In this document: piece by piece, positions 45,651 through 57,849 of the stretch
Position numbering within the stretch: position 1 is the stretch's first letter
Layout: each line of letters opens with the position of its first letter
Source: Purshia tridentata
Taxonomy: Eukaryota > Streptophyta > Magnoliopsida > Rosales > Rosaceae
Assembly (NCBI GenBank): GCA_003254885.1
Contig: QANT01005716.1
Span: forward strand, 1 to 64,000
Length of the DNA: 64,000 nt
Direction of reading: 5' to 3'
Position numbers and translations under genes: made by a program
The notes under the pieces: generated by a model
Told to the model about the DNA's origin: nothing
The model's database searches: none
Seen by the model: the letters and a program-made list of their open reading frames with translations, nothing else

Positions 45651-47215
45651 TACCCTTGAAACTCACCAAAAAGTGAAAATCTAGCCTCAGCCTTTTCTCC
45701 ACCATAAACACAGTCCATATCTGCCCAAGTTTCAGGTTTTCTAAAATTTGACCAAAAATTCGACAAAATGTCTGAAATTTAAACGAAAAATATATGGGAT
45801 GGTGATTTCGTTTCGACACCCTCCAAAAATGAAAATTTCAGTGAAATTTTTTAAATTTAACTCCTTGGGTACGACCTACCTTAATTTTTTGAAGGGTTCT
45901 CTCTCAATTCATCTCTACGTGCTCAGGTCTATAACAATTTAATATTTTATAGTTTAAATAGAATTTAACAATATTTAGTTTAATTTCACTCTCCTTAAAA
46001 GGAGAGTGTAACTCACACTCTAACTCATAGGTGTCGGATTGACTTAAAACTAGTACCATTAGACTCATATTGAAAATATAGTTGGAATAGTCAAGATTGG
46101 GCCAAAAATGTTGCCGGAAACAGCCACACAAGCCAGCAGTGGGTGTGGTGGTGGTGGCTAGCTGGTCATTATTTATCATCTTCTTCATATAGCCCCTATT
46201 GTCTAGGATCTTACCTACTTTTATATCAACTTTGGCTTAATATTTAACCTATCAAACCTTCATCAAATTATGTAAACCTATACTTTTTTTAAAGATTTGC
46301 ATCTTGTCTTTACAACCATATAAAATTTGTTCAAAACGGAGCTATAAAACTCGAGATAAATGACCACAAAATATGCTACTCGAACTGTCATATTTCCAGA
46401 AATTTTCCAGATTTGTTTTCAACTTTCGACCCCATTTTAGTACCTCAAAACTTGATGAAATTTAGCAATCTTATACTCAATGTAAAGCTAGTAACACCCT
46501 CTTTACAACCATATAAAGAACTCTAGTTATAAGTCTCGAAAGGAAGCCATATGAAACTGTGAATTTTTTGGAAAAATTTCTAGCTTTTTCAAGTTTCTTG
46601 CTTTTTAATTTTCTTTCAATTTTAAACCCCAAAACATGTTACTAGGACTATAATAAGATGATATATGACTTAATTTTTAGTTTTGCAGCATAAAACAAAG
46701 GTGTGTAAACAAGATTATAAAACAACATTGTTTAGAAATTTTGATAAGGACACCCATATATGTTTCTATGGAGTCCTTACACTCACCTTTATTCTTAACC
46801 TCTTAAGTTCTATAAAGGTTAAAACTTGGGAGTTCCTACAGTAAAGAAAAACCACAGATGACTAAAAGATGTTAGTTTAAGTAAAGTCTAAACATCTAAG
46901 AATGATGAAGTTTAAAATTTAACTATAACCTTCTTAAGTTTTTCTTTCTCCTTCTCTACCCCTTTCTTTAGTTCTCTCTCTTCTCTCTTCTATCCTTCTC
47001 TCTTTCTCTCTTTCTTTCTTATCATTCTTTCTTTTTCATTGCTTGCTTAAGGGTGCTCATAATTCATACAAACCTCCCTATTTATAGCCAAATTCTTGGT
47101 TCAAGTAACCATTCTTGGCTTCTCCAGTTATGCCATTGTTATGGCTACTCATTATCTAAGGTGGTGACTCACCTTTCTAATCAATATTCTAATGGTGACT
47201 CACCCCTCTAAAACT
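45651..47215. other. Probable old LTR-type remnant, no gene
   Basis: The text at about 46090-46450 (CATCTTCTTCAT, TTTAACCTATCA, CCAGAAATTTTCCAGATTTG) loosely follows 53820-54085 inside the LTR-like stretch of the element at 52.5 kb. I read it as a diverged piece of the same LTR family. No protein domain is present. A CT-rich stretch lies at about 46945-47040. Confidence 0.4.
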
Positions 47216-49440
47216 GTTGTAACATTTTTATTTTTATTTATTTGCAATAGAACGAATCTTTGTAGTAAAGGTTTCGTAAGAGCGAGATCGAACCCAAGGA
47301 AATGTTTAATAAAATGGATGAATGTTTAATAAAATGGATGCATGTAATATAGACTTTGATTACTTTAAAACTAACCTAATTTAGAAAGATTGGTTGGTTG
47401 GTTTTTTAAGTTTACTAGACTAGAAAAAATAAATAAATTAAGACTAAGAATTTAGATGCAAGATTTAAAAATAAATAAAAGTACAATAATTTAAAAGACT
47501 AGAGAGTAGGTGCAATAATTAAAAAGAATAATATAGCAATAATTTAAAGACTATAGAGTAGGTGCCATAATTAAAAAGAAATAAAATAACAATAATTTAA
47601 AAGACTAGAGAGTAGGTGCAATAATTAAAAAGAAATAACAGCAATAATTTAAAAACTAGAACTTCAACAATGGTATAAACACCAAGGTTAAAGTTCTACA
47701 CCACCATAATTATTATTCTAGTAATTTTCTTAACAATTTCCCACATAAGAGGGCACATAAGGGTCAACTTGATGCCCTCACCCAATAATATTTATATTTT
47801 AGACTCTAAATTAAATAATTGTATCATAGATATTGTTCTTGCTTAAAAACTATAAATTTTAAGCAATCCAAGTGAACCAAAACTAAGGAACAACTAGAGT
47901 TCAAATAGCTTATATTAAAACAATTGATTACAAAGCAAAAAAAGGGAAAGAATTTCTAACTAACCATGATAAATGATATCATTGGTGAAAAATTAATTCT
48001 TTCTCATTTTATAAACAAAATCTAGAGTTTGTAAAATCTAAATGGTGGGAAATTAACTAAAAAAAGCTTACTTGATAATTTTTATGGTGATGCTTCCCCC
48101 TCACCTTGGTGAGGAAGTTTAGTGACCACACATGAGTATTAAACTAAAATAAAAGGAAAATGAAGAATAAAATGACATTTAAACTAGACAAGAGTAAATA
48201 AAATAATACTTAGAAGCATAAAACATATAAATAAATTAAAGAGAGAGAAGAAGAGGCATGAAAGTTAAAATAAAATAATAATTTAGAAGCAAATAAATAA
48301 ATAAAAGAAGGAGAAGGAGAAAAAGAAAGACATGAAAATCAAACTTTAATTGTATTAATTTAAAAGTGCATAAACAAAATATTAAAACTTCTTATACTCT
48401 CTAACAAAATAGTCAAAAAGATATTTGAGAGAAATTTTAAGAGAATACTAAAAGAGGCAGCAAAAATAATTATGAGATAAGGCTCCTTAAATGTAAGCTA
48501 AAATTTTTTTTAGATAAGCAAAAACTAGGGTTTAAAATATATAGAATAAGTGTATATGTCATCAGTTTATTATGAAACTATTTACACAACACCGAGTGTG
48601 AAACATAGATAAGAGGGCTGAAGACAGCCAAGAAAAGCTGTCACTACACCACATGGCAGCCTGCTGGGATGATGGTTAATGGTGAAAAGAAAAGCCGGCT
48701 GGCTTCTTTGGAGCTTGCGGCTGCAAGCTTGTGTGAGAGAGAGAGAGAGCTTGGGATGGGTGTCTGGCTTGCGGCTAGCTGGGAGATGGGAAGATTGCAC
48801 GGAAGAGAGAAAGAAAGGCAGCAGGAAAAGGCAATGTTGGGGTGCCACGTGTCGTCGAAGAGTGGCTGGCAGGGAGGTTTAATCAAAAATTGCGGCTGGA
48901 GAAAAGAATCATGCGGCATCTCTGTGACTCTTCACCTCCCAAGGATGGGCTGGGCCTCTTCAATTTCTTGGGGCTTGTCATTTTTCTATCTTTGGGCTCT
49001 TGAACATAGAACTACAAAATAAAAAAAAACAACTTAATTAATTAAAGCACACAAAATTAATTTAAACAAAATAAAACAAATAAAATCTATTTAAAACTAA
49101 AAGATAAGATAAAAACTAATTTAACTCACTAATAAGAATTAAAATATGAAAGGTATTAAACCACAAGAACTATAATATATAATTTGAAGGTTAAATAAAT
49201 GTTATAAAATGAACTCAACAAAAACCAATCCTCACGATTAATCAAAAATTCTAGTGATGACTCACTGTTGAACCGTAAAAATTCAAAAAAAAAATAATAG
49301 ATAAATACACAGCCCCACATTTGAATGTTCAAATGAAGTTAAACTCCTAAATGGATGAAATAAGTGATAAAGATAGAGAAAATTTTATCAAAATTTTTTA
49401 TCTCTAAGTGTGATCACTATTTAAATTTAAATTTTGGGTG
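47216..49440. other. AT-rich retroelement-like DNA without a domain
   Basis: It starts with TTGCAATAGAACGAATC...GGTTTCGTAAGAGCGAGATCGAACCC, wording I associate with plant retroelement boundaries. No gag or pol reading is visible. A 53-bp tandem repeat is listed separately. Open frames at 48.6-49.0 kb lack recognisable features. Confidence 0.35.
47483..47660. repeat. 53-bp tandem repeat, 3.4 copies
   Basis: Units beginning CAATAATTTAAAAGACTAGA recur at about 47483, 47536, 47589 and 47642, each containing GAGAGTAGGTGCAATAATTA. The spacing is 53 bp. The array is AT-rich and non-coding. Confidence 0.85.
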
Positions 49441-49499
49441 ATCACATCTTCATCTTCTTAGACCTTTGGTAGTCTCTTAAATAGAGCATGAGAGATTTA

Positions 49500-51366
49500 G
49501 AAGAGGAGAAGAAAAATAAACACCGAAAGGTTGCAGAGGAAAGGAGAGGGTTCCAAAGAGGAAAAAAAAAACATAGCACTGAAAGGCTGAAGAAAAAGAG
49601 AGAGAAAAGACACCGCAAGGCTGAGGAAAAAGGTGTAAAAAGCAAAAAGTGCAGTCACCAGAAAAAAGAAACACAAGTAGCTGTCCTTCTATGCCATTCA
49701 ATTCACCTCTATATTTTGGAATTCAACCAAAATCCTCCTCTAATGGCATATTGAATCAAGTATTCCTCTCAAGATGGCATTTGGATTCGATTAGAACCCA
49801 TGCTCTCTCAAAATATGGNTGCTCTCTCAAAATATGGTTTCGGCTGAAACCATAAAAAACCGGATTCGACTGAATCCCAAGTGGTGGCCATAGACATCAA
49901 AAAGATGGTATAGGCCACCACCCAAATAATGCCCGAGTGCATCAACAAAAGAGGCGATGCCCAAGAGCATCAACAAAAAAAATCATGCTCAAGGGCATCA
50001 ACTCTCATGCTAAATGACAGCAGCAAAACAAAACCTTCTTTGCCGCTACCAACAAAAAAATGGCACAAAGCCCAGCTGATTTTGGTACAAATGTTGCCGG
50101 CCAAACTTCCCAATATTGTGCCTTGCAAAAAAGAACAGTAAAAAGATAGCGGGTCCAAGTCTCAAACTTGCAAAGTTTGCTGCACCAAGTCTCATGTAGC
50201 AAAGGAGAAAAATGAAGAAAGCCAAATGATGTTGGCTATTGCTATACGGCAATACAAGTTTGGAAAAAAGAATGAAGTCCTGTACTTGCAAAACTGCAAG
50301 GTTGGCAGCAATGTGATAATTCCCAGGTTTTCCTTTCAAATGGAATTCTTGCTGCATGAATTCATGCCAAATTCTATACGTGAGGCATTCATCTCATCTT
50401 CCTAGTCCATATAGCCCAATACATTAATTAGACAATATTTGGTGCAAATTTACCAATTAAAATTAATTGGGCTTATTTCCAATATACCATGCCCATTATA
50501 AATAATAATAAAAAAGGTGTCAATTAACTAATAATTGACACAAATATTTAGTCGGCACAAAACCAAATTTATTTGCCCATTATAAAAAATAAACGTGTCA
50601 TTTAACAAATAAATGACACTAAAATATTAATGAGTACATTCCTTCAAATTCAAATTCCAAATTCCAAGTTCATGTTCTTAATGGTACAAAACCATTCTCC
50701 CAATTGGTTCTCAAATCCAATTCTAAATTCAATTGCAAAATGGCATAAAGCCAACCAAATTTAATTCCTAACGAACTACATTGGTTTGATTTCGTTAAGG
50801 ATATGTAGGCAACGTACTAAAATTTAGGTGCAACCGCAACCAAATCAAATCCATCCAAACTCTCCAGAGGTTAATTCTATATACAAAGTCTCTGAATTAA
50901 TTTCTCAATTCAAATCCAAAGGCTCTAAACCCTATCCAAATTACTAAAATCATTTAAATAGCTCATTCACCTATTTAATTCCCAAAAGCCTAGAACTACG
51001 TGTGGTTTGATCCCCAAAAAGATACGTAGGAAATCTAAAACCAAATCTAGATACAACCCCAAATCGAATTCCTGGTTCAACTCAACCAAATTCACCAAAC
51101 AATTACTCAAATCAAATTATTCACTCATTTGGAATCCCAAATACAAACACTCACACATTGATTTCAGTTTCTTCATAATTAGAATCAAAGTGTCTTCTCT
51201 TATACCTTGTACCAAGAGATTGTAATTAAGAGATACATTCCATCTTGAATGGGTCGTACCCTAAATTATAAAACTCTATTCCCTAAAATGAGTAGAGTGA
51301 GATTATGTAAGGTAACAAATATAAATTATTAATATAATAATTTATTATCAAATTTTTCTTCAACAC
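49500..51366. mobile_element. LTR-retrotransposon remnant (fossil)
   Basis: The motif GAACTACGTGTGGTTTGATC...AAGATACGTAGG at about 50993-51030, and a variant at 50770-50815 (GGTTTGATTTCGTTAAGG then ATATGTAGGCAAC), is wording typical of LTRs of plant Ty3-type elements. A worn repeat ATGCCCRAGDGCATCAAC lies at about 49930-50010. No coding parts remain. The ends are uncertain, and an N at 49819 lies inside. Confidence 0.45.
49819..49819. other. Single N inside an 18-bp direct repeat
   Basis: TGCTCTCTCAAAATATGG stands at 49801-49818 and again at 49820-49837, with N between. This looks like two contig ends that overlap by 18 bp and were joined without merging. Confidence 0.85.
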
Positions 51367-51649
51367 TCACCTCTCCTAAAACAATCCTCACCATTCACAA
51401 GCTCACACACATACACAAAACCACTGAAAAGCTAAGCCATCTAAAAATAGCTAAGTGTAGAAGTTCCCTTCTACGTATCTAGCCATCAAACACTTTTTTT
51501 TCTTTCTTTTTTTTAGTTAGGCTTTTCACTTATTTAAAACATCTCTTTACTTAGGCTAAAACAGTGTAGCTCAAAATTTAGCCCATTTTAAAGTCCATAT
51601 CTAAATTTATGTTATTAATTATTATTTTTTGTGGATAAAATTCCCAATA

Positions 51650-54600
51650 AGTCAATGACCAATAGCTTAGTGCCAAGTGGATCACAAAGTTAAAGTTTGA
51701 CTTCGAAAGTCGGTCAAACTTATGCAAATTTTCCTGCTCGACTTGGAATCATCCTTAACCCTCAAGCTCAACCGAATACAACCGCAAGGCAACTCAATCA
51801 TAAGTCAGCCATTCAAGCTTTGCAATTGCTCAGATCAGAATAGGAGTCCATCTCCGGTTGAGCCAACTTGTTTCATCAATGAAGACCCAACTGAATCCCC
51901 GTCTCTATCCTAGTTTGCTCGATTCGGATTGGGAACTGCACCTGCCGATCCAAATCATCTGAAGAGGTGGTCAACTCGCATGTGGGCTTGTATAATTAAT
52001 AAAGGTTCATTCGGCTCGGATTCTATACCTCAAAGTTCACTTTCTATCTACCCTTGATCCATATTCATTAATCAGAATATTCACCTTTCGGTATCAGGGA
52101 ACTGGTGGCCAGTCATTTCCCCTAACCCAAAAGCAAAATCATAATTATATGAATATAGATATCGTCTTCACACTGACAATCACACTTCTACAACTAGTTA
52201 CCTACTAACATTCTGAAAGCGTACCACACTCATCCCTAAAAATTACTTTTCCTCAATCAACTTTGAAGTCTTAAACTTATAAATACTAAAGCCCTCCACA
52301 GTATACATCCGATCATCAAAACACAAATCCTAAAATCTAAGGGCACTGAAACTCAATGATTCAAACTTATTCCATGTGCTTAAATAATCTCCACCGGTTC
52401 TACCCAAAACTAATCTCACACTTGGTATCTCTACACAGGTTCTTCCAAGGTTATCCTTACACTTAACACGGTTCCACAGGTTCTACCCGAGATTATCTAA
52501 TCCCTAGGCTCTGATACCACCTTGTCACGCCCCAACCTGAAATTAAAGAGAAAATCCTGGATTAAGGAGTGAATCACACTCTAATTATAGAATAAGCTTC
52601 TATAATCAGAATGTGAAGTGGAAAAAATAAATAAATAAAAATAATCTTTTTGTTTCAACTGAATTCAAGCTTAATTTACAAAATCAACTGTACTTTTGTC
52701 ATCTATATCTCTCTAAATCAAGTTTCGGTTCACGCTTAATCTCACAAACTTCTTCTAATTGGCTCCGTACTAACTCTCGATTAAATACCTGCAAAGTCTA
52801 TGATGGGGTGAGCTCAAACCAACGGCTCAGTAGGGACATAAGACCTTAACAAGTAGAATTAATCAAATTGAAACTTTAATGAAAAGCATACAACATGCTA
52901 CAAACAATATATAATATAATAATACTATTAATGCATGAATGTTATGCAACACTTCCTCGGTTTAACCCCATAATATGAATAGCTGTTAACTCAATTATAG
53001 AACAATTAGACCGCATGTCCCATACCATGCTTTTTACCACTGTGGTCCCGATCACTCTATAATATAAGTTAACAGTACTATGCATATTGAAATATAAATA
53101 ACATTGCAATAGTCTTCACTTTAACCGCAGCTAAAGTGCAAGACATCCTAACTTCGATCGCAACCAAAGGTCCCAATGCACCTCGGGGTTTAGATCTTTT
53201 TATCAACCGTAGCTAAAGGGGCTTCTCTCCCCGCGCACACTACAAATTTAAATAACATAATTTAAATCCCGATCCCCACTCACCACAGCTCCATTCTCAA
53301 TGAATCATGATTCACATTCAAATACATGCACGTTCAAATAAATGCACATATTTATTTATATATATATAATTATTTAATTCACAATATAATCAGGTAATTC
53401 AAATAGTCATGTAATTCACGTAATAGCACGCACGCATAACTTCTCAACAAAAATTCAATATAACCAAATCACAAGTTAAGGTTCCCCAGATCCCCTTACC
53501 TAGTTTCTAAAGCTCAGCCTGACCTCACACGTCCATTCGAGAAGAAATCCTAAATTGACATGTGCTTCTCAGTTGTCGTTCAATCCTAATCCCGTAAAAA
53601 AAATCACAATTAAATAAAGAACAAATGTTACTCACTCTCTAATCCTAGTGTATGTCGTGCACTTCCCTAAGTTTGGGGTTTCGGATCGCAAAACGAAGCC
53701 CACCATCGAACTCGGAATCGAAAATGGAGTGCGGATGGACCTTTTCCAGATGATGGAGGCCACTGGAAACCACCACACGTGCCACCACGCTCCGGCAGTG
53801 CGCGTGGGGGTGGTCACTGGTATTGTTCATCATCTTCAACCTTAATTCCCCTATTTTCTGCAACCTTCCAGTTTTTTTCTTAACTTTGGGCCTTTGTTTA
53901 ACCTATCAGAAAACCTTAGATTTTTACAATTTTATACCTGTTGGAAAGCTCTGCATCTCTTCTTTAAAAACTATGCAAAGTTTATATAAATTCAACGGTT
54001 AGATTTTAAGATATTTGAGCCCAAATTAGGGTGCCCGAAAATGTCCAATTTTCCAGAAATTTCCAGATTTCTTCAAACTCATCCCTTTTCAATTCTTATC
54101 ATCCAAATAGGTTCTTAAGGCTGGAAAATGATCAACTAACACTTATTTAGCAATTAAAATCAAAGAATTCACCATAAACCAGATTAAACCATAAACCCAA
54201 AATTTTCCAATTTACTCTCCACACCCCAAATCCGAAAATCCACATTTCCAACCTTTAAATTCTAAGTCTCTCGTGCTTGAACAACCTAACTAAAGCAACA
54301 AACTGAATTAAATTCGAAATTCACTAAGAACAGGGTAGGTGAAGCTTACCTTTTCTTCCCCTGTGTACTGCCTCTTTTCCTCCTTTCTCTCTCCTTCCTT
54401 CTCCTCTCAACCTCTCTCTCTCTCTCTCTCTCTCAGTTTTCCTTTCTCTCTTCTCTGGTTTCGAAAATTCTAGAGCTAGCTGGGTTGCTAAATCAGTTAC
54501 TAGGTTTTGTTCTAAATGATGTTATCTTACCTTTTTAATTAAACAAACACTCACACACCGCACACACCGCTTCCCCTTCACTCCACATTAATATTAGCAC

Positions 54601-54730
54601 TAACACACTCACACCAACCCACCTCCAAACGGTCCAATGAACATATTTGAAAGCCAAGTAAAAATTTGAAAACTAACTTCTAACACCTTGTAGAAGCAGC
54701 TGGGTGAAACCAGCCCAGCCCGCAAGTGTT
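51650..54730 (-). mobile_element. Truncated LTR element with Met-tRNA primer site (fossil)
   Basis: GGCTCTGATACCA at 52507-52519 is the complement of a TGGTATCAGAGCC primer site matching initiator-Met tRNA. Three bases further on, at 52523, an LTR begins with TGTCACGCCCCAACC. The LTR therefore reads in minus orientation from about 52523 to an unclear end near 54.7 kb. It includes a CT microsatellite at about 54410-54435. About 870 bp of internal sequence lies to the left, in which I see no Gag or pol. The copy is heavily truncated and old. Confidence 0.6.
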
Positions 54731-54811
54731 AATCTTTAAATTTTTTTATTTTTATTTTTTACTAAATAATAATAATAATATATTATATGAAGTACAATAT
54801 AAAAAAATATT

Positions 54812-55732
54812 AAGGGTTAAATATGGTTTTAGTCCCTGTGTTTTACTCCAAAAACAAATTTGGTCCTCGTAGTTTCAAAATTTCAGTTTTGGTCCTTGAG
54901 TTTTTGTCCATTTCTAATTTTGATCCTTGGGTTTTTGTCCATTTGCAATTTTCATCCTTAAATATTTATATATGTTTTTTTGACCTTTTTTAAATAGAAT
55001 TTTTTTAAAAGAGAAATTATTCTTCCTACAAAAGAATTAGTGGGGGTAAATAAGTTGCTAAAAATAAGGAGAGGTGTGATTTTTTATTTCATTTTATTTT
55101 TCAATTCTAATTATTCTATTTTATTATTTTACTCTCAAAATATTAAGTTGTTTGATTTTAATCTTTTAATTAACAAAAGGCAATGTTGGATTTTTGAATG
55201 TTTAACCTTCCTCTTCATTCTCCCATTATATATACTAGTCTCTTGCCACGAGTGTTGCACGTTTTTTAAATATTTAATTAAAAATTTTAATAATTAATAT
55301 ACTAGTCTCTTGTCACACGTGTTGCGCGTGTCAATTGACTTTTCTAAATATTTAATTAAAAATTTTAATAATTTATTTGTCTTAAAATAATAGTGGTGTG
55401 GAAGTGGGTTGCTAAAAATAAGGGTGTAATACTATTTTTTTGTATTTTTTAATTTTAATTATTCTATTTTACATTTTTGTCTTTTACTAATAAATAATAT
55501 TATGAATGCCTATTTTTTAAGTGGAGTATTTTTGAAATTCATGAATTTAACCATTTTACTCTACTTCTGACTTTATATATATAGATAAATACATGTAATT
55601 TGCAAAATACCACTGAAGGACCAAAATTGTTAATGAACAAAATCTCAAGGACCAAAATTGGAATTTTGAAACCACGAGTACCAAATTTACTTTTCGTGTA
55701 AAACACAAGGACCAAAAATGTAATTAACCCTT
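54812..55732. mobile_element. TIR element with AGGGTTAA...TTAACCCT ends
   Basis: The left end AAGGGTTAAATATGGTTTTA, followed by repeated TTTTGGTCCTTGAGTTTTTG wording, is mirrored at the right by AAGGACCAAAAATGTAATTAACCCTT. Arms are about 120-150 bp, total about 920 bp. Inside is an approximate direct duplication starting TATACTAGTCTCTTG (about 55240 and 55300). There is no transposase. It is a non-autonomous DNA element. I found no clear target duplication. Confidence 0.65.
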
Positions 55733-55843
55733 TTTCCACATTTAGCACCAAACTTTTCCACGAGTACCAAATTTACTTTTCGTGTAAAACACAAGGACCA
55801 AAAATTTAATTAACCCTTTTTCCACATTTAGCACCAAACTTTA
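55672..55843. repeat. 86-bp tandem duplication at the right end of a TIR element
   Basis: CCACGAGTACCAAATTTAC begins at 55672 and again at 55758. The two 86-bp copies are nearly identical, and each contains one version of the right terminal repeat of the element at 54812-55732 plus TTTCCACATTTAGCACC. Confidence 0.85.
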
Positions 55844-56141
55844 TACCCCGTGCACAAATACCACCCATAAAAAATTTAGCCAATTACCACGCATCACCAT
55901 CAACACACTTTACAGTCATCATGACCATCATGTTCAACACCCCATTTTGTTTGATTATAATTTATATATATATATATATATATATATTTAAGTGTAAAAT
56001 CTATTTTTTCATTATAAAATTATTTAAAAATACATTTTCAATTTTCTAAAGAAGTAATTTTATTTTCATACAAAAAAATGTTTTTAAAATTCTGTTAAAG
56101 GACAAAATGAAAACTCTCCAAGAAAAAAAATTACTATTTTG

Positions 56142-56299
56142 CACATTTACCATCTAAATTTTTACTTTGCAAATTATGCTAATGTAGCACTTGTCATTAC
56201 ATTACATCCAAAAAAATATAATGGTAGGTGCTACATTAACATCATTTGCAAAGTATGGGTGATAATTGACAAAAGATATTTTGATTGGTGGTAAATGTG
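56142..56299. mobile_element. Short foldback element (MITE-like)
   Basis: CACATTTACCATC...TACTTTGCAAATTATGCTAA on the left faces TTAACATCATTTGCAAAGTA...GGTGGTAAATGTG on the right, about 158 bp in total. It sits within about 100 bp of the end of the last visible P450 exon, just downstream of it on the minus strand. Confidence 0.7.
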
Positions 56300-56400
56300 A
56301 AAAAAACCTAAAGATAAATACAAGAAATGTGTAAGTAAAAGTGAATTCTTCTTCTAGACCGTCCTATTTGCTGTGCTATAAGTGTCCATACGGACCATAC

Positions 56401-57744
56401 CTTAACAGCCTCTAGAAGCTTGGGGTCATCATGGAGGTACTTGACAATCCAGGTCATCACACTGGCTGTGGTGTCTTGGGCAGCAAAAAGAACTCCTAAA
56501 ATGTTGTCAGCAATTTGGTCATCAGTTAAGACTTCACCATTTTCATCTTTTGAGTTCAATAGGCAACCCAGCAAGTCCTTTTCAAGTAGTCTCTTCTCCT
56601 TCCTCTCAGAAATAATGTCACCCAGAATCACTCTTAGCCTCTTCCTGGCCTATAATTAAAACAATTTTAAGAATTAATTAGTTTATCAAACACTAATTCG
56701 GATGTAAAATGTTTGATGTTTGACCAATTTTGACTTTACCAAGAGAGCCTTTTTGTATGGTGTTCCTGGGATGTTTGTGGGAAAGGAATTGTAGCCTTTG
56801 TCCACTATGACGTAGTTGTTATTGAGCTCCTCTTTGTAATGAGCCTCCAATTCCCCAAAAATTGCAACTATACCCACCTCGAAAGAATACTGCAATTAAT
56901 AACAAGTACCCAAAAAATTAACTTTTATCATTTAAGTATAAAATACAAACACAACTTTCCGTTTGAGGCAAAGTTAAAGAGGTATTTCCCAAAAAATAAT
57001 ATAAAATTAGCATTGGTCACACAACAACTCGGATTAAATGTCTGATAAGATCATAAATGCTCAATGAATTTCTCTATTTAATAATTTAACTTTATTAAAG
57101 ATTATTGAATAAATATATACTCACCTTCTTCATTTCATGGAAGGTGTTGGTGACTTGGCCAGCGAGCCAAGACTGGGAGGCAGATTTAGCTAGGGCTTCA
57201 ATATGGGGCACCAAATTTCGAATGATTTCAAAAGAGAGAGACCTTTGAACAAGCTTCCTCAGGCGAGTGTGGTAGTCTCCTTGGTGAAAAAACAGTGCTG
57301 AAGGACCAATCAGAAGCTCTTTGCTTTTGGGGTACGTGGGTTTGAACAAATGAGCTTGAGTCACCAACACAAACTTTGCAGCTTCGGGGCTTGCCAGCAT
57401 CACACATGGACACCCAAGAATATGGGTCTTAAAAATTTCTCCATACCTGTATATATCTACCACATTAAATTCGGAAACTAAACAAAATGAAAAATTATGT
57501 TAGTAATGAGAGAGATCGAGTGAGAGAGACCAATTAACCTTTTCTGTTTGGCAGAAAAGAAAGTGTTGGGGTCTTGAGAATAGAGCTGGAGAGTCTCTCC
57601 TATGTAAGGCCAACCTAATGAGCCTGGAGGGAGCTTAACCCTTTTCTGGGCTTCTTCTCCTCCGCTCTTGTTCCTTTTCATGAAAATATATGAAAGTATG
57701 GTTGTTAGGAGAAGGATGAAAACGTATGTGAAAATTGCAGTCAT
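56401..57744 (-). CDS. CYP707A-type P450 (ABA 8'-hydroxylase family), 5' half
   Basis: Exons 57744-57539, 57446-57125, 56889-56740 and 56649-56401 have canonical GT/AG borders and join in frame to 309 residues. An N-terminal membrane anchor (residues 3-21, FTYVFILLLTTILSYIF) precedes KLPPGSLGWPYIGETLQLYS. Exon 2 has YGEIFKTHILGCPCVMLASP and GPSALFFHQGDYHTRLRKL. Exon 3 has KGYNSFPTNIPGTPYKKALL. Exon 4 has the I-helix LFAAQDTTASVMTW. These match CYP707A, which inactivates abscisic acid at the endoplasmic reticulum. Members are about 465-470 residues long. After exon 4 a GTATGG donor is present, but no later exon (ExxR, PERF and FGxGxHxCPG heme loop) was found anywhere to the left. Transposons begin about 100 bp beyond. 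It is a truncated gene or an assembly break. The remaining exons show no damage. Confidence 0.8.
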
Positions 57745-57820
57745 CTCTCTCTCTCAGCTAGTACTGAGCAATGTGTTAGTGAGTTTGTAGTAAAATTGAG
57801 AGAGGGGGAGGGAAGCACTA

Positions 57821-57830
57821 GTATATATAG
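57821..57830 (-). promoter_or_regulatory. TATA box of the P450 gene
   Basis: The minus strand reads CTATATATAC about 80 bp upstream of the ATG at 57744. A CT-rich leader (CTTCCCTCCCCCTCTCTC) follows, and GAGAGAGAG stands just before the ATG. Distance and context suit a core promoter. Confidence 0.65.
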
Positions 57831-57849
57831 AGAGCCGGATATGAGAAAG

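Noticed and set aside
48582-49022. Overlapping frames of 88-117 codons on both strands
   Set aside because: Both strands are open at once in low-complexity GA/CT-rich text. No recognisable protein feature.
53632-53863. Open frames on both strands of about 61-72 codons
   Set aside because: They lie in the LTR-like stretch of the truncated element and have no domain or splice support.
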